Positions 42,979-51,997 of a stretch of DNA of 64,000 bases are shown here, piece by piece. The notes under the pieces are model-generated. The model saw nothing but the letters and a program-made list of their open reading frames with translations, searched no databases and was not told where the DNA came from. Origin of the DNA: Staphylococcus delphini (GTDB taxonomy: Bacteria > Bacillota > Bacilli > Staphylococcales > Staphylococcaceae); the NCBI RefSeq assembly GCF_900636325.1, contig NZ_LR134263.1, positions 62,001-126,000 on the forward strand. Direction: 5' to 3'. The position numbers and the translations under genes were made by a program. How positions within the stretch are numbered: the stretch's first letter is position 1; the number at the start of each line of letters is the position of its first letter.

Positions 42979-44247
42979 TTAAATCCCTCCCTCGTCTTTG
43001 AATGTGCTTGTACGTCTGAATTGTAAAAATGCGATAATTGCGACGATAAAGCCGATAATGAGTGATACAACGGCACCCATGTTAAAGTTGTTGAATTCGA
43101 ATGTTAAGCTGTAAACCCAAGAAATGAGGATGTCTGTACTCCCTGCATTTTGTCCTGGTACAGGCGGTCCTCCTTCGTTAAAGAGGTAAATTAAGTTGAA
43201 GTTATTAAAGTTTCCGGCATATTGCATAATAAGTAATGGCGCTGTCGCAAATAAGACGTGCGGCAACGTAATGTGACGGAACTTTTGCCAACTGGACGCG
43301 CCATCGATGTCTGCGGCTTCATACCAGTCTGGCGAAATACTTTGTAATACACCTGTGAACAGGGCGAAAACAAATGGGAAGCCGAGCCATGTTTGAATGG
43401 CAATCAATGCGACTTTTGTCCAAAACGGATCATTCAACCAAGCAGGTGCTACACCTAATAATGGTTGTAATATAGTATTGTTAATCGCACCAAATTCATC
43501 GTTAAATAATGCTGCGAAAATTAAGATTGTGACGAATGCTGGAACAGCCCACGGTAAAATGAGTACTGTACGAATGAAGCGTTTGAACTTCACGAGTGGG
43601 TGGTTCACAATAATGGCTAAAAACAGTCCTAATGCAATTTGTAATGTCGTTGCGACGAGGGTCCATACAATCGTCCAAGTAATGACGCTAAAAAATGTAT
43701 GGCGCCAAACGTCTATAGTGAATAGTGTTTTAAAGTTGTCAAAACCGACCCATTCTAATGTATGACGTGGGGGAGCATTGTATAAGTTGTAGTTTGTAAA
43801 TGCGACCGCACCCATAAACAATAATGGGAAAACAACGATAAATACGAGTAAAAACATCCCTGGTGAAATTAATAAATATGGAAATGTTTTGTCCCACGCT
43901 GCAATACGGCGTGCTTTCGGGTTTTTAATTTCTTCACCACGATTAAAGCGTTCAGCTGTACGATACGCGTCGATGATATTCACAATGTAAAGTGTGAGTG
44001 CAAATGCAATCAGTAATACAGAAATAATCCCTTGTGCTAATAACACACGTGAATCATCTAATTTAGGGACAGTTCCGAGTGTGAAGAGTCCCCAAAAGCC
44101 AATGTTAAAGAACTGATAGAACACAGAAATAAAGCTGATGAAAAAGATGATGCAACAGAGCCCTTTGACAAATTGACGATTATAGCATTGTCCAAGGCCT
44201 GGAATGATGGATAGCATTGCCGCTAATTTAGCATTTCGTTGATTCAT
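42979..44247 (-). CDS. malF: Maltodextrin ABC transporter permease MalF-like
   Basis: A 422-residue permease with eight or more helices. Two extra N-terminal helices (LSIIPGLGQCYNRQFVKGLC and GIISVLLIAFALTLYIVNI) precede the conserved core. The EAA loop is EAADIDGASSWQKFRHITLP. GAAAGGAGTCGC precedes the ATG. Forms the channel with MalG for malto-oligosaccharide uptake. Confidence 0.92.
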   Translation of the reverse strand: MNQRNAKLAAMLSIIPGLGQCYNRQFVKGLCCIIFFISFISVFYQFFNIGFWGLFTLGTVPKLDDSRVLLAQGIISVLLIAFALTLYIVNIIDAYRTAERFNRGEEIKNPKARRIAAWDKTFPYLLISPGMFLLVFIVVFPLLFMGAVAFTNYNLYNAPPRHTLEWVGFDNFKTLFTIDVWRHTFFSVITWTIVWTLVATTLQIALGLFLAIIVNHPLVKFKRFIRTVLILPWAVPAFVTILIFAALFNDEFGAINNTILQPLLGVAPAWLNDPFWTKVALIAIQTWLGFPFVFALFTGVLQSISPDWYEAADIDGASSWQKFRHITLPHVLFATAPLLIMQYAGNFNNFNLIYLFNEGGPPVPGQNAGSTDILISWVYSLTFEFNNFNMGAVVSLIIGFIVAIIAFLQFRRTSTFKDEGGI

Positions 44248-44261
44248 AGGGCGACTCCTTT

Positions 44262-45521
44262 CTATTCGTTATCGTTCGGTTGCAAAATTTTGATGTTTTG
44301 TTGAATGTCTCGATTTGCATTTTCTAATGCTTGTTTTGGATCTTGACCTTCTGAAATGAACGTACTTGCATTTGCCATTGGCGTCCACACTTGTCTCATT
44401 TCAGGAATATTTGGCATCGGTTCAGCATTTTTCGCCTGTTCTTCAAAAGCCTTTAAGTTTGGATTTGACGATTTGACATCGAGACGACCTGTAATTTCAT
44501 TGCGTTCATCTGTATATTTTTGAAGTGTATCTCGACTTGTTAAGTACAACATCAAATCTTTCGCCCAATATTTAGACTGGCTATATTCAGATAAATACCA
44601 ACCACGTACGCCGAGATAAGGTCTCATCTTCATGCCATTATCTGAAGGCAATGTTGTCACACCGAGGTCATCACCTAGTGTTTGTTGGAATTCTGTCAGG
44701 TTCCACGGCCCTGTCACGAACTGGCCGACTTGTCCATCTTTAAATAAACCGATCATAATGTTATGATTCGCTGCTTTCGGTAAGTAGCCTTTCTCGTACC
44801 ATTTTTGTAGTCGCTTACCATTTTTAATGACTTGTGGATCATTAATGCCAGTTTGGTGAACATCATACTGGTCGCCATGTTTCTTAAATACGTAATTATT
44901 GCGGTTAAACATAAATGGATAGTTAAAATACGGATCACGACCATCAAATAAAAAGCCGTATTGATGGTCAGCAGGTTGATTAATACGGTCTGCATTCGCT
45001 TCGACTTCTTGAATTGTCTTAGGCGCCGTTTTGACATACTTTTTGTTATAAAGTAAGGCTGTTGACTCAACGATAGATGGTAAAGCGAGTTGCTTATTAT
45101 CGTAATTGAGTGCCCGTAAAGCCTGTTTGTTAAAGCCTTTCAATTGTTCATCTGTAAAATCCAGTTCGGCAGCGAGCCCTTGTAAATAGGCACTACCTGT
45201 ATTGTCATGCGCGAGGAAAAAGAGATCAGGTCCTTTACCAGCTGGCGCATCCAAGGATAAATTTTCTAACTGGTCATTTTGTGCGACGTTAACGAGACGA
45301 ACTGGAATGCCTGTCTTTTTCGTATAGGCCGCAGTAATTTTTTTGTAAAAGGCCATTTGTGCATCACCATCGACCCACATTGTGAGTTCTTCCGGCTTTT
45401 CTTTCGTATTATCACGATTCAATGCGGCTTCTATGTCTTTTTGCGAACGGTTAGGACCGCAAGCTGTTAAGACGACAAGCGCGGTGATGAGTAAGAGTGC
45501 TGCTTTTAACATCTTGTTCAT
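44262..45521 (-). CDS. malE: Maltodextrin-binding lipoprotein MalE-like
   Basis: A 419-residue solute-binding lipoprotein. The signal ends in lipobox LTAC with lipidation at C21. The SBP_bac_8 fold follows with EELTMWVDGDAQMAFYKKIT at the start and WNLTEFQQTLG, YLGVRGWYLS and QVWTPMANASTFI further on, as in Gram-positive maltose/maltodextrin-binding proteins. Lies between malK and malF in one operon. Binds malto-oligosaccharides outside the membrane. Confidence 0.92.
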   Translation of the reverse strand: MNKMLKAALLLITALVVLTACGPNRSQKDIEAALNRDNTKEKPEELTMWVDGDAQMAFYKKITAAYTKKTGIPVRLVNVAQNDQLENLSLDAPAGKGPDLFFLAHDNTGSAYLQGLAAELDFTDEQLKGFNKQALRALNYDNKQLALPSIVESTALLYNKKYVKTAPKTIQEVEANADRINQPADHQYGFLFDGRDPYFNYPFMFNRNNYVFKKHGDQYDVHQTGINDPQVIKNGKRLQKWYEKGYLPKAANHNIMIGLFKDGQVGQFVTGPWNLTEFQQTLGDDLGVTTLPSDNGMKMRPYLGVRGWYLSEYSQSKYWAKDLMLYLTSRDTLQKYTDERNEITGRLDVKSSNPNLKAFEEQAKNAEPMPNIPEMRQVWTPMANASTFISEGQDPKQALENANRDIQQNIKILQPNDNE

Positions 45522-45533
45522 GCAAATCCCCCC

Positions 45534-46631
45534 TTATATGATGCGATTTCCAGTAGCTGGATTAAAGAAGTGACATTTGTTCATATCAAAAGCGAGTGTA
45601 TGTGTTTCGCCTGCTGACACTTTTGTTCGTGCGTCGAGTTTCGCAACGATTTCATGTTGTTCAAATTGTGTGTGCACCATAATCTCAGAACCTAATAATT
45701 CTGAGACAATGACCTTAGATTCGAAAGCTGTTTCCGGTGAGGCCTGAATAAAAATAGGTTCTTCATGAATGTCTTCAGGACGGATTCCTAATGTGACAGT
45801 TTGGTTTTCAAAGCCTTTTTCTTTTAACTTTTCGAATTTTTTGTGTGCTAATTTGAATAATTTTGTACCGATTTGAATGCCTTGAGCAGTGACTGTCACA
45901 TCAATCATGTTCATGGCAGGTGAGCCAATAAATTGGGCGACAAAAATATTGTCAGGTGTATCATAAATTTCACGTGGCGTACCGATTTGCATAATGTGTC
46001 CATCTTTTAATACGACGATACGTGTGGCCATTGTTAAAGCTTCAGTCTGATCATGTGTGACATAAATCGTTGTTGTGTTCAGACGATGATGTAGTTTTAA
46101 AATTTCTGTGCGCATTTGAACACGTAATTTGGCATCTAGATTCGATAACGGCTCGTCCATTAAAAAGACTTTGGCATCACGCACAATCGCACGCCCTAAT
46201 GCGACACGTTGACGTTGCCCGCCAGAAAGTGCTTTCGGTTTACGGTTCAAATAATCGGTAAGCCCTAAAATCTCTGCTGCTTCTTTGACACGTTTGTCGA
46301 TTTCAGCTTTGTCGAATTTACGCAGTTTGAGCCCGAATGCCATATTTTCATAAACCGTCATGTGCGGATAAAGTGCATAGTTTTGAAACACCATCGCAAT
46401 GTCACGGTTTTTAGGTTCGACATCATTCATACGTTGTCCATCAATGTAAAAATCTCCCCCTGTAATGGACTCAAGCCCTGCAATCATACGTAATGTTGTT
46501 GATTTACCGCAACCAGATGGTCCAACAAAGACGATGAACTCCTTATCAGAAATATCTAGATTGAAATCTTTCACGACTGTGTTGTTGTTATCGTAAACCT
46601 TTTTGACATGTGACAATTTTAACTCAGGCAT
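45534..46631 (-). CDS. malK: Sugar ABC transporter ATPase (MalK/MsmX-like)
   Basis: A 365-residue ATPase. Walker A is GPSGCGKST (about 37-45), the signature is LSGGQRQRVALGRAIVRD, Walker B is VFLMDEPLSNLD and the H-loop is in YVTHDQTEA. A C-terminal TOBE/OB regulatory domain (about 240-365) is present. First gene of the maltodextrin import operon, with a strong promoter and two operators upstream. MsmX-type ATPases can serve several sugar transporters. Confidence 0.94.
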   Translation of the reverse strand: MPELKLSHVKKVYDNNNTVVKDFNLDISDKEFIVFVGPSGCGKSTTLRMIAGLESITGGDFYIDGQRMNDVEPKNRDIAMVFQNYALYPHMTVYENMAFGLKLRKFDKAEIDKRVKEAAEILGLTDYLNRKPKALSGGQRQRVALGRAIVRDAKVFLMDEPLSNLDAKLRVQMRTEILKLHHRLNTTTIYVTHDQTEALTMATRIVVLKDGHIMQIGTPREIYDTPDNIFVAQFIGSPAMNMIDVTVTAQGIQIGTKLFKLAHKKFEKLKEKGFENQTVTLGIRPEDIHEEPIFIQASPETAFESKVIVSELLGSEIMVHTQFEQHEIVAKLDARTKVSAGETHTLAFDMNKCHFFNPATGNRII

Positions 46632-46659
46632 AGCTATACCCCCTGTGAAGATTAAATTT

Positions 46660-46727
46660 TGTAATCGTTTACAAATAGTTTATAATCCAGTTCTTCTCCT
46701 GTCAATTTAAATTTGAAAACGATTACA
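46660..46727 (-). promoter_or_regulatory. malK promoter flanked by two LacI-type operators
   Basis: On the minus strand TTGACA (46705-46700) and TAAACT (46682-46677) are 17 bp apart. Operator TGAAAACGATTACA (plus strand 46714-46727) lies just upstream of the -35, and TGTAATCGTTTACA (46660-46673) covers the start region. Their form matches the operator of the oxidoreductase operon; both also resemble cre, so CcpA may bind too. Confidence 0.8.
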
Positions 46728-46734
46728 TTTTGAG

Positions 46735-46920
46735 TTGAGATGTAGGAATGATGGAAGAAAAGTCTGCGTGAAGTTTTTTAGTGTAAAAAGAGAGGTGATG
46801 ATTAAAAAGCTAAGGCAGGGCATACGCCTAGTAGATAAGTGGTAATTAGACTATGGAAACTTAATGTAATATGAAGGGGATTGGCTCTAAAAAATGGAGG
46901 CATGAAATCCTGTTGAGCAC
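46735..46920. other. Intergenic sequence without recognised content
   Basis: About 190 bp between the malK promoter and the antiporter terminator. No gene, remnant or repeat that I can support. Confidence 0.3.
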
Positions 46921-46987
46921 AAAAAAACCCTCATTGATTCTCAGTCCATAATGGCAACCATGAAAACTTGCACTGTGATCAATGAGG
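46921..46987 (-). terminator. Terminator of the antiporter operon
   Basis: On the minus strand CCCTCATTGAT pairs with ATCAATGAGGG, 11 bp perfect, with a 39-base partly structured loop, followed by seven Ts. It lies 58 bp after the antiporter stop. Confidence 0.8.
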
Positions 46988-47045
46988 GCAATTTGATCAA
47001 AAAATATCATGTCAGACAATCAAACTTTTAAAGCATATGGCAAAT

Positions 47046-48218
47046 TTACGCGCTGCCTGGAAGGGATGCTTTTTTCTGCTTTTTAAATACACGTTTTGCA
47101 ATTTTCGGTGCGAATTGGAAAAGTGTTACACCGATAATGGCAGAGATAAGGATGAATATCCCACTCAATGTTTTAATTTGTGTCGAGGCAAATCCTGCGA
47201 TAATCATTGAAAATTCACCGCGCTGTGTGAAGGACAATCCCGCGCGTAATGCAGGGACGTTGTTAAGCCCAAACTGTTTGCCACCCACATAGCCGACAAT
47301 GAGTTTTGATAAGACCGACCAGACAACGAGAACGATTAAAACGTTGACCATTGAAATACCCGCAGTGAGTTCAATCGACAATCCAAAGTTAATAAAGAAA
47401 ATCGGCATTAAGAGGTTGCGTAGATTACGCACAGTTTGTTGTAACATCGCTGTTTTGCGTATTTCAGCCAACATAATTCCAGCTAAAAAGGCACCGAATA
47501 CTTCTGATAGGCCGAGCTGAATCGCAATACCGGCATACGTTAAGCTAATGCCGACCATAAATAAAATAAAGAAATCTTCGTTGACATATTTATCGACAAA
47601 AGGTCCAAGCTTTCTGAAAATAAACTGTCCGATGAGAATTGCCCCAGCGAGCAATACAATTATTTTAACGAGTACGAGTGACAAACCGGTTGCTGTTAAT
47701 GCTTGACTCATGAACAGACTCGCAATGATCGTCACGAGTAATGGAGAAACAATATCTTCAAAAACGAGTAAGCCTAAGATGAAGTTAGAATCTTTTGTTG
47801 TCATTCGATTGTTTTTCTCCAGGAGTTTAACGGTAATGGATGAACTTGTCGCATAAACAACGCCGCCTAGTAATAAAGCAATCTCAATAGGTTGTTTCAT
47901 AACAAGGAGTAAAGCGACAGTCACCCCGAATGATAAGAAGAGGTCTAATAAGCCAGCTTTGTAAATATTGAGTGCGAGTTTCTTGAGCTGATTGACAGGG
48001 AATTCCATCCCGAGCATGAAAAACATCAACACAATACCTACTTCTGCAGCAAACTCTAATATTTCAGAATGGCTCACAAAGAACGCGAGCCCGATACCGA
48101 TGAGTAAAAAGATAATAATATCAGGTGCTTTAATTCGATTGGCAAGGTAAGCGCTAATAAAAAGGAGTGAAATTAAGAGCCCGCTCAGGAGGACTTCAGA
48201 CATGTTAGAAAAGTCCAT
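47046..48218 (-). CDS. CPA2 family cation:proton antiporter
   Basis: A 390-residue transporter with about 12 helices and the Na_H_Exchanger domain. It has the VGIVLMFFMLGMEFPVNQLKK segment, VYATSSSITVKLLEK and FGAFLAGIMLAE typical of KefB/KhtU-type K+/H+ antiporters. The ATG at 48218 follows AAGGAT; an in-frame ATG at 48242 lies inside the preceding gene. It lacks a C-terminal RCK domain; this is supplied by the separate gene 5 bp upstream. Likely exports K+ or Na+ under alkaline or electrophile stress. Confidence 0.88.
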   Translation of the reverse strand: MDFSNMSEVLLSGLLISLLFISAYLANRIKAPDIIIFLLIGIGLAFFVSHSEILEFAAEVGIVLMFFMLGMEFPVNQLKKLALNIYKAGLLDLFLSFGVTVALLLVMKQPIEIALLLGGVVYATSSSITVKLLEKNNRMTTKDSNFILGLLVFEDIVSPLLVTIIASLFMSQALTATGLSLVLVKIIVLLAGAILIGQFIFRKLGPFVDKYVNEDFFILFMVGISLTYAGIAIQLGLSEVFGAFLAGIMLAEIRKTAMLQQTVRNLRNLLMPIFFINFGLSIELTAGISMVNVLIVLVVWSVLSKLIVGYVGGKQFGLNNVPALRAGLSFTQRGEFSMIIAGFASTQIKTLSGIFILISAIIGVTLFQFAPKIAKRVFKKQKKASLPGSA

Positions 48219-48223
48219 AAGCG

Positions 48224-48709
48224 CTATCCTTGTGGTCGACAAACGGCTTCGAATTCTGAAACTGCATCGTTATATCCAATGACGAGTAAAATGTCCCCTT
48301 CATGTATCCGTTCGCTTGAATCAGGTTTTGGAATAATGTCCGAACCGCGACTAATCCCGACAATGTTCACGCCATTTGGCACACGGTGTTCAGCTTGTTC
48401 GATATTCATGTCTTTTAATGGAGAAAGTTGACCTACTTTAATCCAATCCACGAGCATTTGTTTACGCAATAATGTAAAACGTTCGAACGCTTTTTTTTCC
48501 ATAGTATCGTGGTTGACGTCCATTAATTTTAATGCGATTTCTCTTGCTTCACTTTCATTTAATCCAATGTTGGCAATGACATCTTCATCATCGTCAGTAA
48601 TATAAATTTCTCGTTTCCCATTGTAGTGTAAGATGACGTGTACCGTTTCATTGTTCGTTGTAGTGAGACTGTATTGAGTCCCTACACCTGGGATGATTTG
48701 TCCTTCCAT
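48224..48709 (-). CDS. Antiporter regulatory subunit with TrkA_C domain (KhtT-like)
   Basis: A 161-residue cytosolic protein. The N-terminal half (about 1-75) is a small domain as in KhtT (IPGVGTQYSLTTTNNETVHV), and the C-terminal RCK_C domain (about 80-160) has VGQLSPLKDMNIEQAEHRVP and IHEGDILLVIGYN, which binds nucleotides such as c-di-AMP in relatives. Precedes the CPA2 antiporter gene by 5 bp. It shares a promoter region with the divergent iron-sulfur protein/dioxygenase genes. Confidence 0.88.
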   Translation of the reverse strand: MEGQIIPGVGTQYSLTTTNNETVHVILHYNGKREIYITDDDEDVIANIGLNESEAREIALKLMDVNHDTMEKKAFERFTLLRKQMLVDWIKVGQLSPLKDMNIEQAEHRVPNGVNIVGISRGSDIIPKPDSSERIHEGDILLVIGYNDAVSEFEAVCRPQG

Positions 48710-48761
48710 GTGAAAGCCTCCTTGTTGGAAAAGGTTGTTTACTTTACGCTTCTAAATGGTT

Positions 48762-48789
48762 TTGAGTATAATATTTATACTATTATGAT
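48762..48789 (+). promoter_or_regulatory. Promoter with QsrR-type quinone-response operator
   Basis: GTATA-ATATT-TATAC at 48766-48780 exactly fits the GTATA-N5-TATAC motif known for QsrR of Staphylococcus aureus; the repeat extends one more base on each side. It lies between TTGAGT (48762-48767) and TATGAT (48784-48789), spaced 16 bp, so it covers the -35 and spacer. The downstream dioxygenase is of the type QsrR controls. Confidence 0.7.
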
Positions 48790-48858
48790 TAAATTATAGA
48801 CGGTAATGAATGAAGGGTCAAATCCGTCTATCAAAGTATGAAGAATGGAGTGGGGAAC

Positions 48859-49302
48859 ATGGCAAAACAGTATACGGGTGAAAAAATTAATGTTTACTTC
48901 GAGCCAAAACGGTGTGTGCATGCGGCTGAATGTGTCCGTGGACTAGGCAAAGTCTTTGATGTGGATCAAAGACCTTGGGTACAGCCCGACAACGCATCAG
49001 TAGAAGATGTCATCAAGGTGATTGAACGGTGTCCGAGCGGTGCATTAACGTATGAAAGTCCATTATACGAACGTGAGACACATGGTCAAACGAGAGTCAT
49101 TTATGGCGATGACGGTGAAATCTTTATGTATGGTGATTTTGATTTAGTGTACAACGGTGAGATGATGCATTTAAATCGTGCTATTTTAACGAGCGACGTA
49201 TCGAATACGGACAACCCACCGTTTTACAGTAAAAGTTTCAGTAAGCAAGGGGACAAAGCACAGTTTTACAAAAAGATTCAAGATGAAGAAAACGATAATT
49301 AG
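48859..49302 (+). CDS. (4Fe-4S) mono-cluster protein, Fer4_19 family
   Basis: A 147-residue protein. The Fer4_19 domain at residues 1-70 has cysteines in RCVHAAECVRGLGKVFD and CPSGALTYE, one CxxxxxC spacing plus a CP motif. The C-terminal part (about 70-147) is unassigned. GGAGTGGGG precedes the ATG at 48859; an ATG at 48838 is in frame but lacks the site. It lies 14 bp before the ring-cleaving dioxygenase in the same direction, which suggests electron supply to it or to quinone detoxification. That role is inferred. Confidence 0.82.
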   Translation: MAKQYTGEKINVYFEPKRCVHAAECVRGLGKVFDVDQRPWVQPDNASVEDVIKVIERCPSGALTYESPLYERETHGQTRVIYGDDGEIFMYGDFDLVYNGEMMHLNRAILTSDVSNTDNPPFYSKSFSKQGDKAQFYKKIQDEENDN

Positions 49303-49316
49303 AAAGGATTGAGATT

Positions 49317-50210
49317 ATGGAACCGATTAAAAATATCCATCACATCTCAGCAATCGTAGGCCATCCAAAAGAAAATAAAGATTTTTATGAAAATGTGCTT
49401 CACTTACGTTTAGTTAAAAAAACAGTGAACTTTGACGACCCAGGTACGTATCATTTATATTTCTCAAATGATAATGTAGACCCAGGTACAATTATGACTT
49501 TCTTCCCATGGGCAAACGCTTATGACGGTCGTGTCGGGAGTGGTCAAGTCGGTCGTATTGCTTTTAGAATTCCTAAAAATTCTAAAGACTACTGGATTCA
49601 ACGTTTGAAAGACTATGAGATTGAAACAACAGAAACCGAGCTTTTCCACCGTCCAACGATTGAATTTGAAGATGTGCATGGTCTTGACTTAGCACTCGTT
49701 GAAAGTGATGAAGAAGGTGAGACGAACAAAATTGTTGGTTTTCACGGGTCAGTACTTTTATCGTTACGTCCTGAAGAAACTGCAAAAGAGCTGACGGATG
49801 ATTTTGGTTTAACTGAGCTTGAACATGATGCAGACTACTTCCACTTTGAAACAGTAGGCGCATTGAAACATCATATCCTGATTCCTAAAACACCGCTGCC
49901 GAATGGGCGATGGGGCGTGGGGACAGGGCATCACATTGCGTGGTCTGTCGATAACGATGAACAACATCTTGCATGGCGAAAAGAGCTCATCAGCCAAGGT
50001 TATCCAGTGACAGAAGTGAAAGACCGCAACTATTTCAATGCGATTTATACGAAAGAACGCGGGCATATTATATTTGAAGTGGCGACAGTTGGACCAGGCT
50101 TTGAACGTGACGAACCTAAAGATCAACTCGGTCAAAAACTGATGTTACCACCTCAATATGAAAGTGAAAGAGAAGCATTGTTAGCTGAACTTCCTGAATT
50201 AGACGAATGA
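49317..50210 (+). CDS. Ring-cleaving dioxygenase, VOC family (MhqO/CatE-like)
   Basis: A 297-residue non-haem iron extradiol-type dioxygenase made of two vicinal-oxygen-chelate modules (about 5-130 and 150-275). Metal ligands: His in IHHISAIVG, His in GTGHHIAWSV and Glu in HIIFEVATVGPGF. Relatives protect against hydroquinones and catechols. It shares a promoter with the Fer4_19 gene under a QsrR-type operator, which supports a quinone-response role. AGAAAGGATTGAG precedes the ATG. Confidence 0.92.
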   Translation: MEPIKNIHHISAIVGHPKENKDFYENVLHLRLVKKTVNFDDPGTYHLYFSNDNVDPGTIMTFFPWANAYDGRVGSGQVGRIAFRIPKNSKDYWIQRLKDYEIETTETELFHRPTIEFEDVHGLDLALVESDEEGETNKIVGFHGSVLLSLRPEETAKELTDDFGLTELEHDADYFHFETVGALKHHILIPKTPLPNGRWGVGTGHHIAWSVDNDEQHLAWRKELISQGYPVTEVKDRNYFNAIYTKERGHIIFEVATVGPGFERDEPKDQLGQKLMLPPQYESEREALLAELPELDE

Positions 50211-50233
50211 CGCACGAAATTGAAATCCATATG

Positions 50234-50283
50234 AAAGCCAATGAGAATGAACGTACAACGTGATTTTTCATTGGCTTTTTACT
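50234..50283 (+). terminator. Terminator after the dioxygenase
   Basis: AAAGCCAATGA pairs perfectly with TCATTGGCTTT around a 23-base loop, followed by Ts. Confidence 0.85.
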
Positions 50284-50428
50284 GTGCGCTAAGAAGTGAC
50301 TCGCCTCACTATTATATAAAAAATAAAATAATAAATTATAATAAATAAAATATTAACATTTACACTTTTGACAAAATTCGAGGGTTGTGGGATAAATAGT
50401 ATAAGGTTTTAGCGAGGAGAGAAACACC

Positions 50429-51613
50429 ATGAGTATTAAAACAGCGAGCTTGCTTTTATTCAATAGCGTCTCATCTATCGGTTCGCGCATATTTAGTTTC
50501 GCATGTGCATTTTACATATTACAGCATACGGACAGCACAGCCAGTTTCACCCTTTATTTGACAGCGATTGCCATCTCTACACTGTTGACGGCACCATTGT
50601 TAGGCATCTTTGCGGGTCGCTATCATAATAAAATGATGGTCATCATTTTACAGTTGCTCAATGTGATTTTTCTGTTTGTATTCACGATTGTGTTTGACAT
50701 GTGCTTTAACTACATCATTATTTTAGGCATTATGCTCAATATGACAGATACTGTAATTCGAATGTTGATCGATGTCAATGTTGATCATATTGTGAAAGAA
50801 GACGTTGAGCGTTACATATCATTAACACTTATAATTAAAACAGCAATTCATGTGTTAGCACCGATAATCGGAGGCCTCATGATTGCTGTCTTTAATATTG
50901 AAACTTTAGCACTGTTCAACCTTTTAACGGAAGGTCTGGCGATTCTCTTTGTGTTGAATTTGCCATTAAATAAAGAGGTGAACTTTGAAAATAGATATAG
51001 TAAAGAAAGTTTGCGAAAAGGATATCAATATTTAAAACAAAAAGAATCATTGTGGCGTTTTTGCGTCGTTGTGATTGCATTAGACTTTTTAGCTAAAGCT
51101 TTTTCAATAGGAATGCCCATCGTAGCAGTTCAATCGATGCAGTTGTCTCCACTGCAATGGGGGATTGTGATGTTAGGTGGAACAGTAGGGGGATTTGTCG
51201 TCTCATATTTTTATTCTGAGAAAGACCTTCTGAAGTTGACTTATCGACGTGCGATGATATTACAATCTGTTACGATGTTACTCATTGGGGGTATCGCCAT
51301 ATTAGAGTTCAACACAATGTTGGCGATGCTGTTGCTTTTTGTATTGAATGGATTGATGCACATGTCTCGCACTTTAGCGAATATTCCAGATGCTCTATAC
51401 TTACAGCAAGTGACTGAAGTTCAGTATCAAGCACATGTCATGAGGCTCCAACAAACTTTATTACAAGTTGCATCTCCTGTAGCATTGTTGTTTTTTGGTT
51501 TAATGTTGAATGGCCATCAAGTTTTCATTTTTTTGAGTGTTGCCGTCCTTACATTGGCATTGTATGCATATTTGAGACGTTTTTTAAGAGAGATAAATTC
51601 ATTAAATGGTTAG
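50429..51613 (+). CDS. MFS transporter (MFS_1/MFS_3 type)
   Basis: A 394-residue permease with 12 predicted helices. Motif A is reduced (GIFAGRYHNKMMVII between helices 2 and 3). The family resembles exporters related to macrolide efflux Mef and EntS. GCGAGGAGAG precedes the ATG. It is monocistronic between two terminators; substrate unknown. Confidence 0.82.
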   Translation: MSIKTASLLLFNSVSSIGSRIFSFACAFYILQHTDSTASFTLYLTAIAISTLLTAPLLGIFAGRYHNKMMVIILQLLNVIFLFVFTIVFDMCFNYIIILGIMLNMTDTVIRMLIDVNVDHIVKEDVERYISLTLIIKTAIHVLAPIIGGLMIAVFNIETLALFNLLTEGLAILFVLNLPLNKEVNFENRYSKESLRKGYQYLKQKESLWRFCVVVIALDFLAKAFSIGMPIVAVQSMQLSPLQWGIVMLGGTVGGFVVSYFYSEKDLLKLTYRRAMILQSVTMLLIGGIAILEFNTMLAMLLLFVLNGLMHMSRTLANIPDALYLQQVTEVQYQAHVMRLQQTLLQVASPVALLFFGLMLNGHQVFIFLSVAVLTLALYAYLRRFLREINSLNG

Positions 51614-51997
51614 GAATATGATGACATCTTAATCGTGTACTCAAAAGTTTCAAGTTAAGCAAACAGAATATAATTGATCATCACTACAAAATAAAACGTG
51701 AAAAAGTAGGGTTTGTTAATACTAAAGATAGAAAATAGTATGGTTTTGAGTTTAGGGGCGCATCAAAAAGGTGAAATGGTAGAAGAAAAATTAAAGTCTC
51801 AGCCGTCTCTATTAATAAAAGCATCTTACAACAAATAACCATCGATCACTTTGGTGTGCGCGATGGTTATTGACATCATATATGAAAGGTTGCGTTGTTC
51901 AAGGCTTGATTTTAGCAATATATACTGTGTCGTGACGCTAATGATGAGTGGCGTTTGATCCAATCGTGTGATCGCTATCTCGGTCGAGCGAAATAGG
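51614..51997. other. Intergenic region between MFS gene and CoA-transferase
   Basis: No gene. A perfect 11-bp stem, AATAACCATCG against CGATGGTTATT, spans 51834-51871 and may stop transcripts from either side, though its T run is poor. A second imperfect hairpin (GACGCT/GGCGTT) lies near 51936-51957. Confidence 0.4.
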
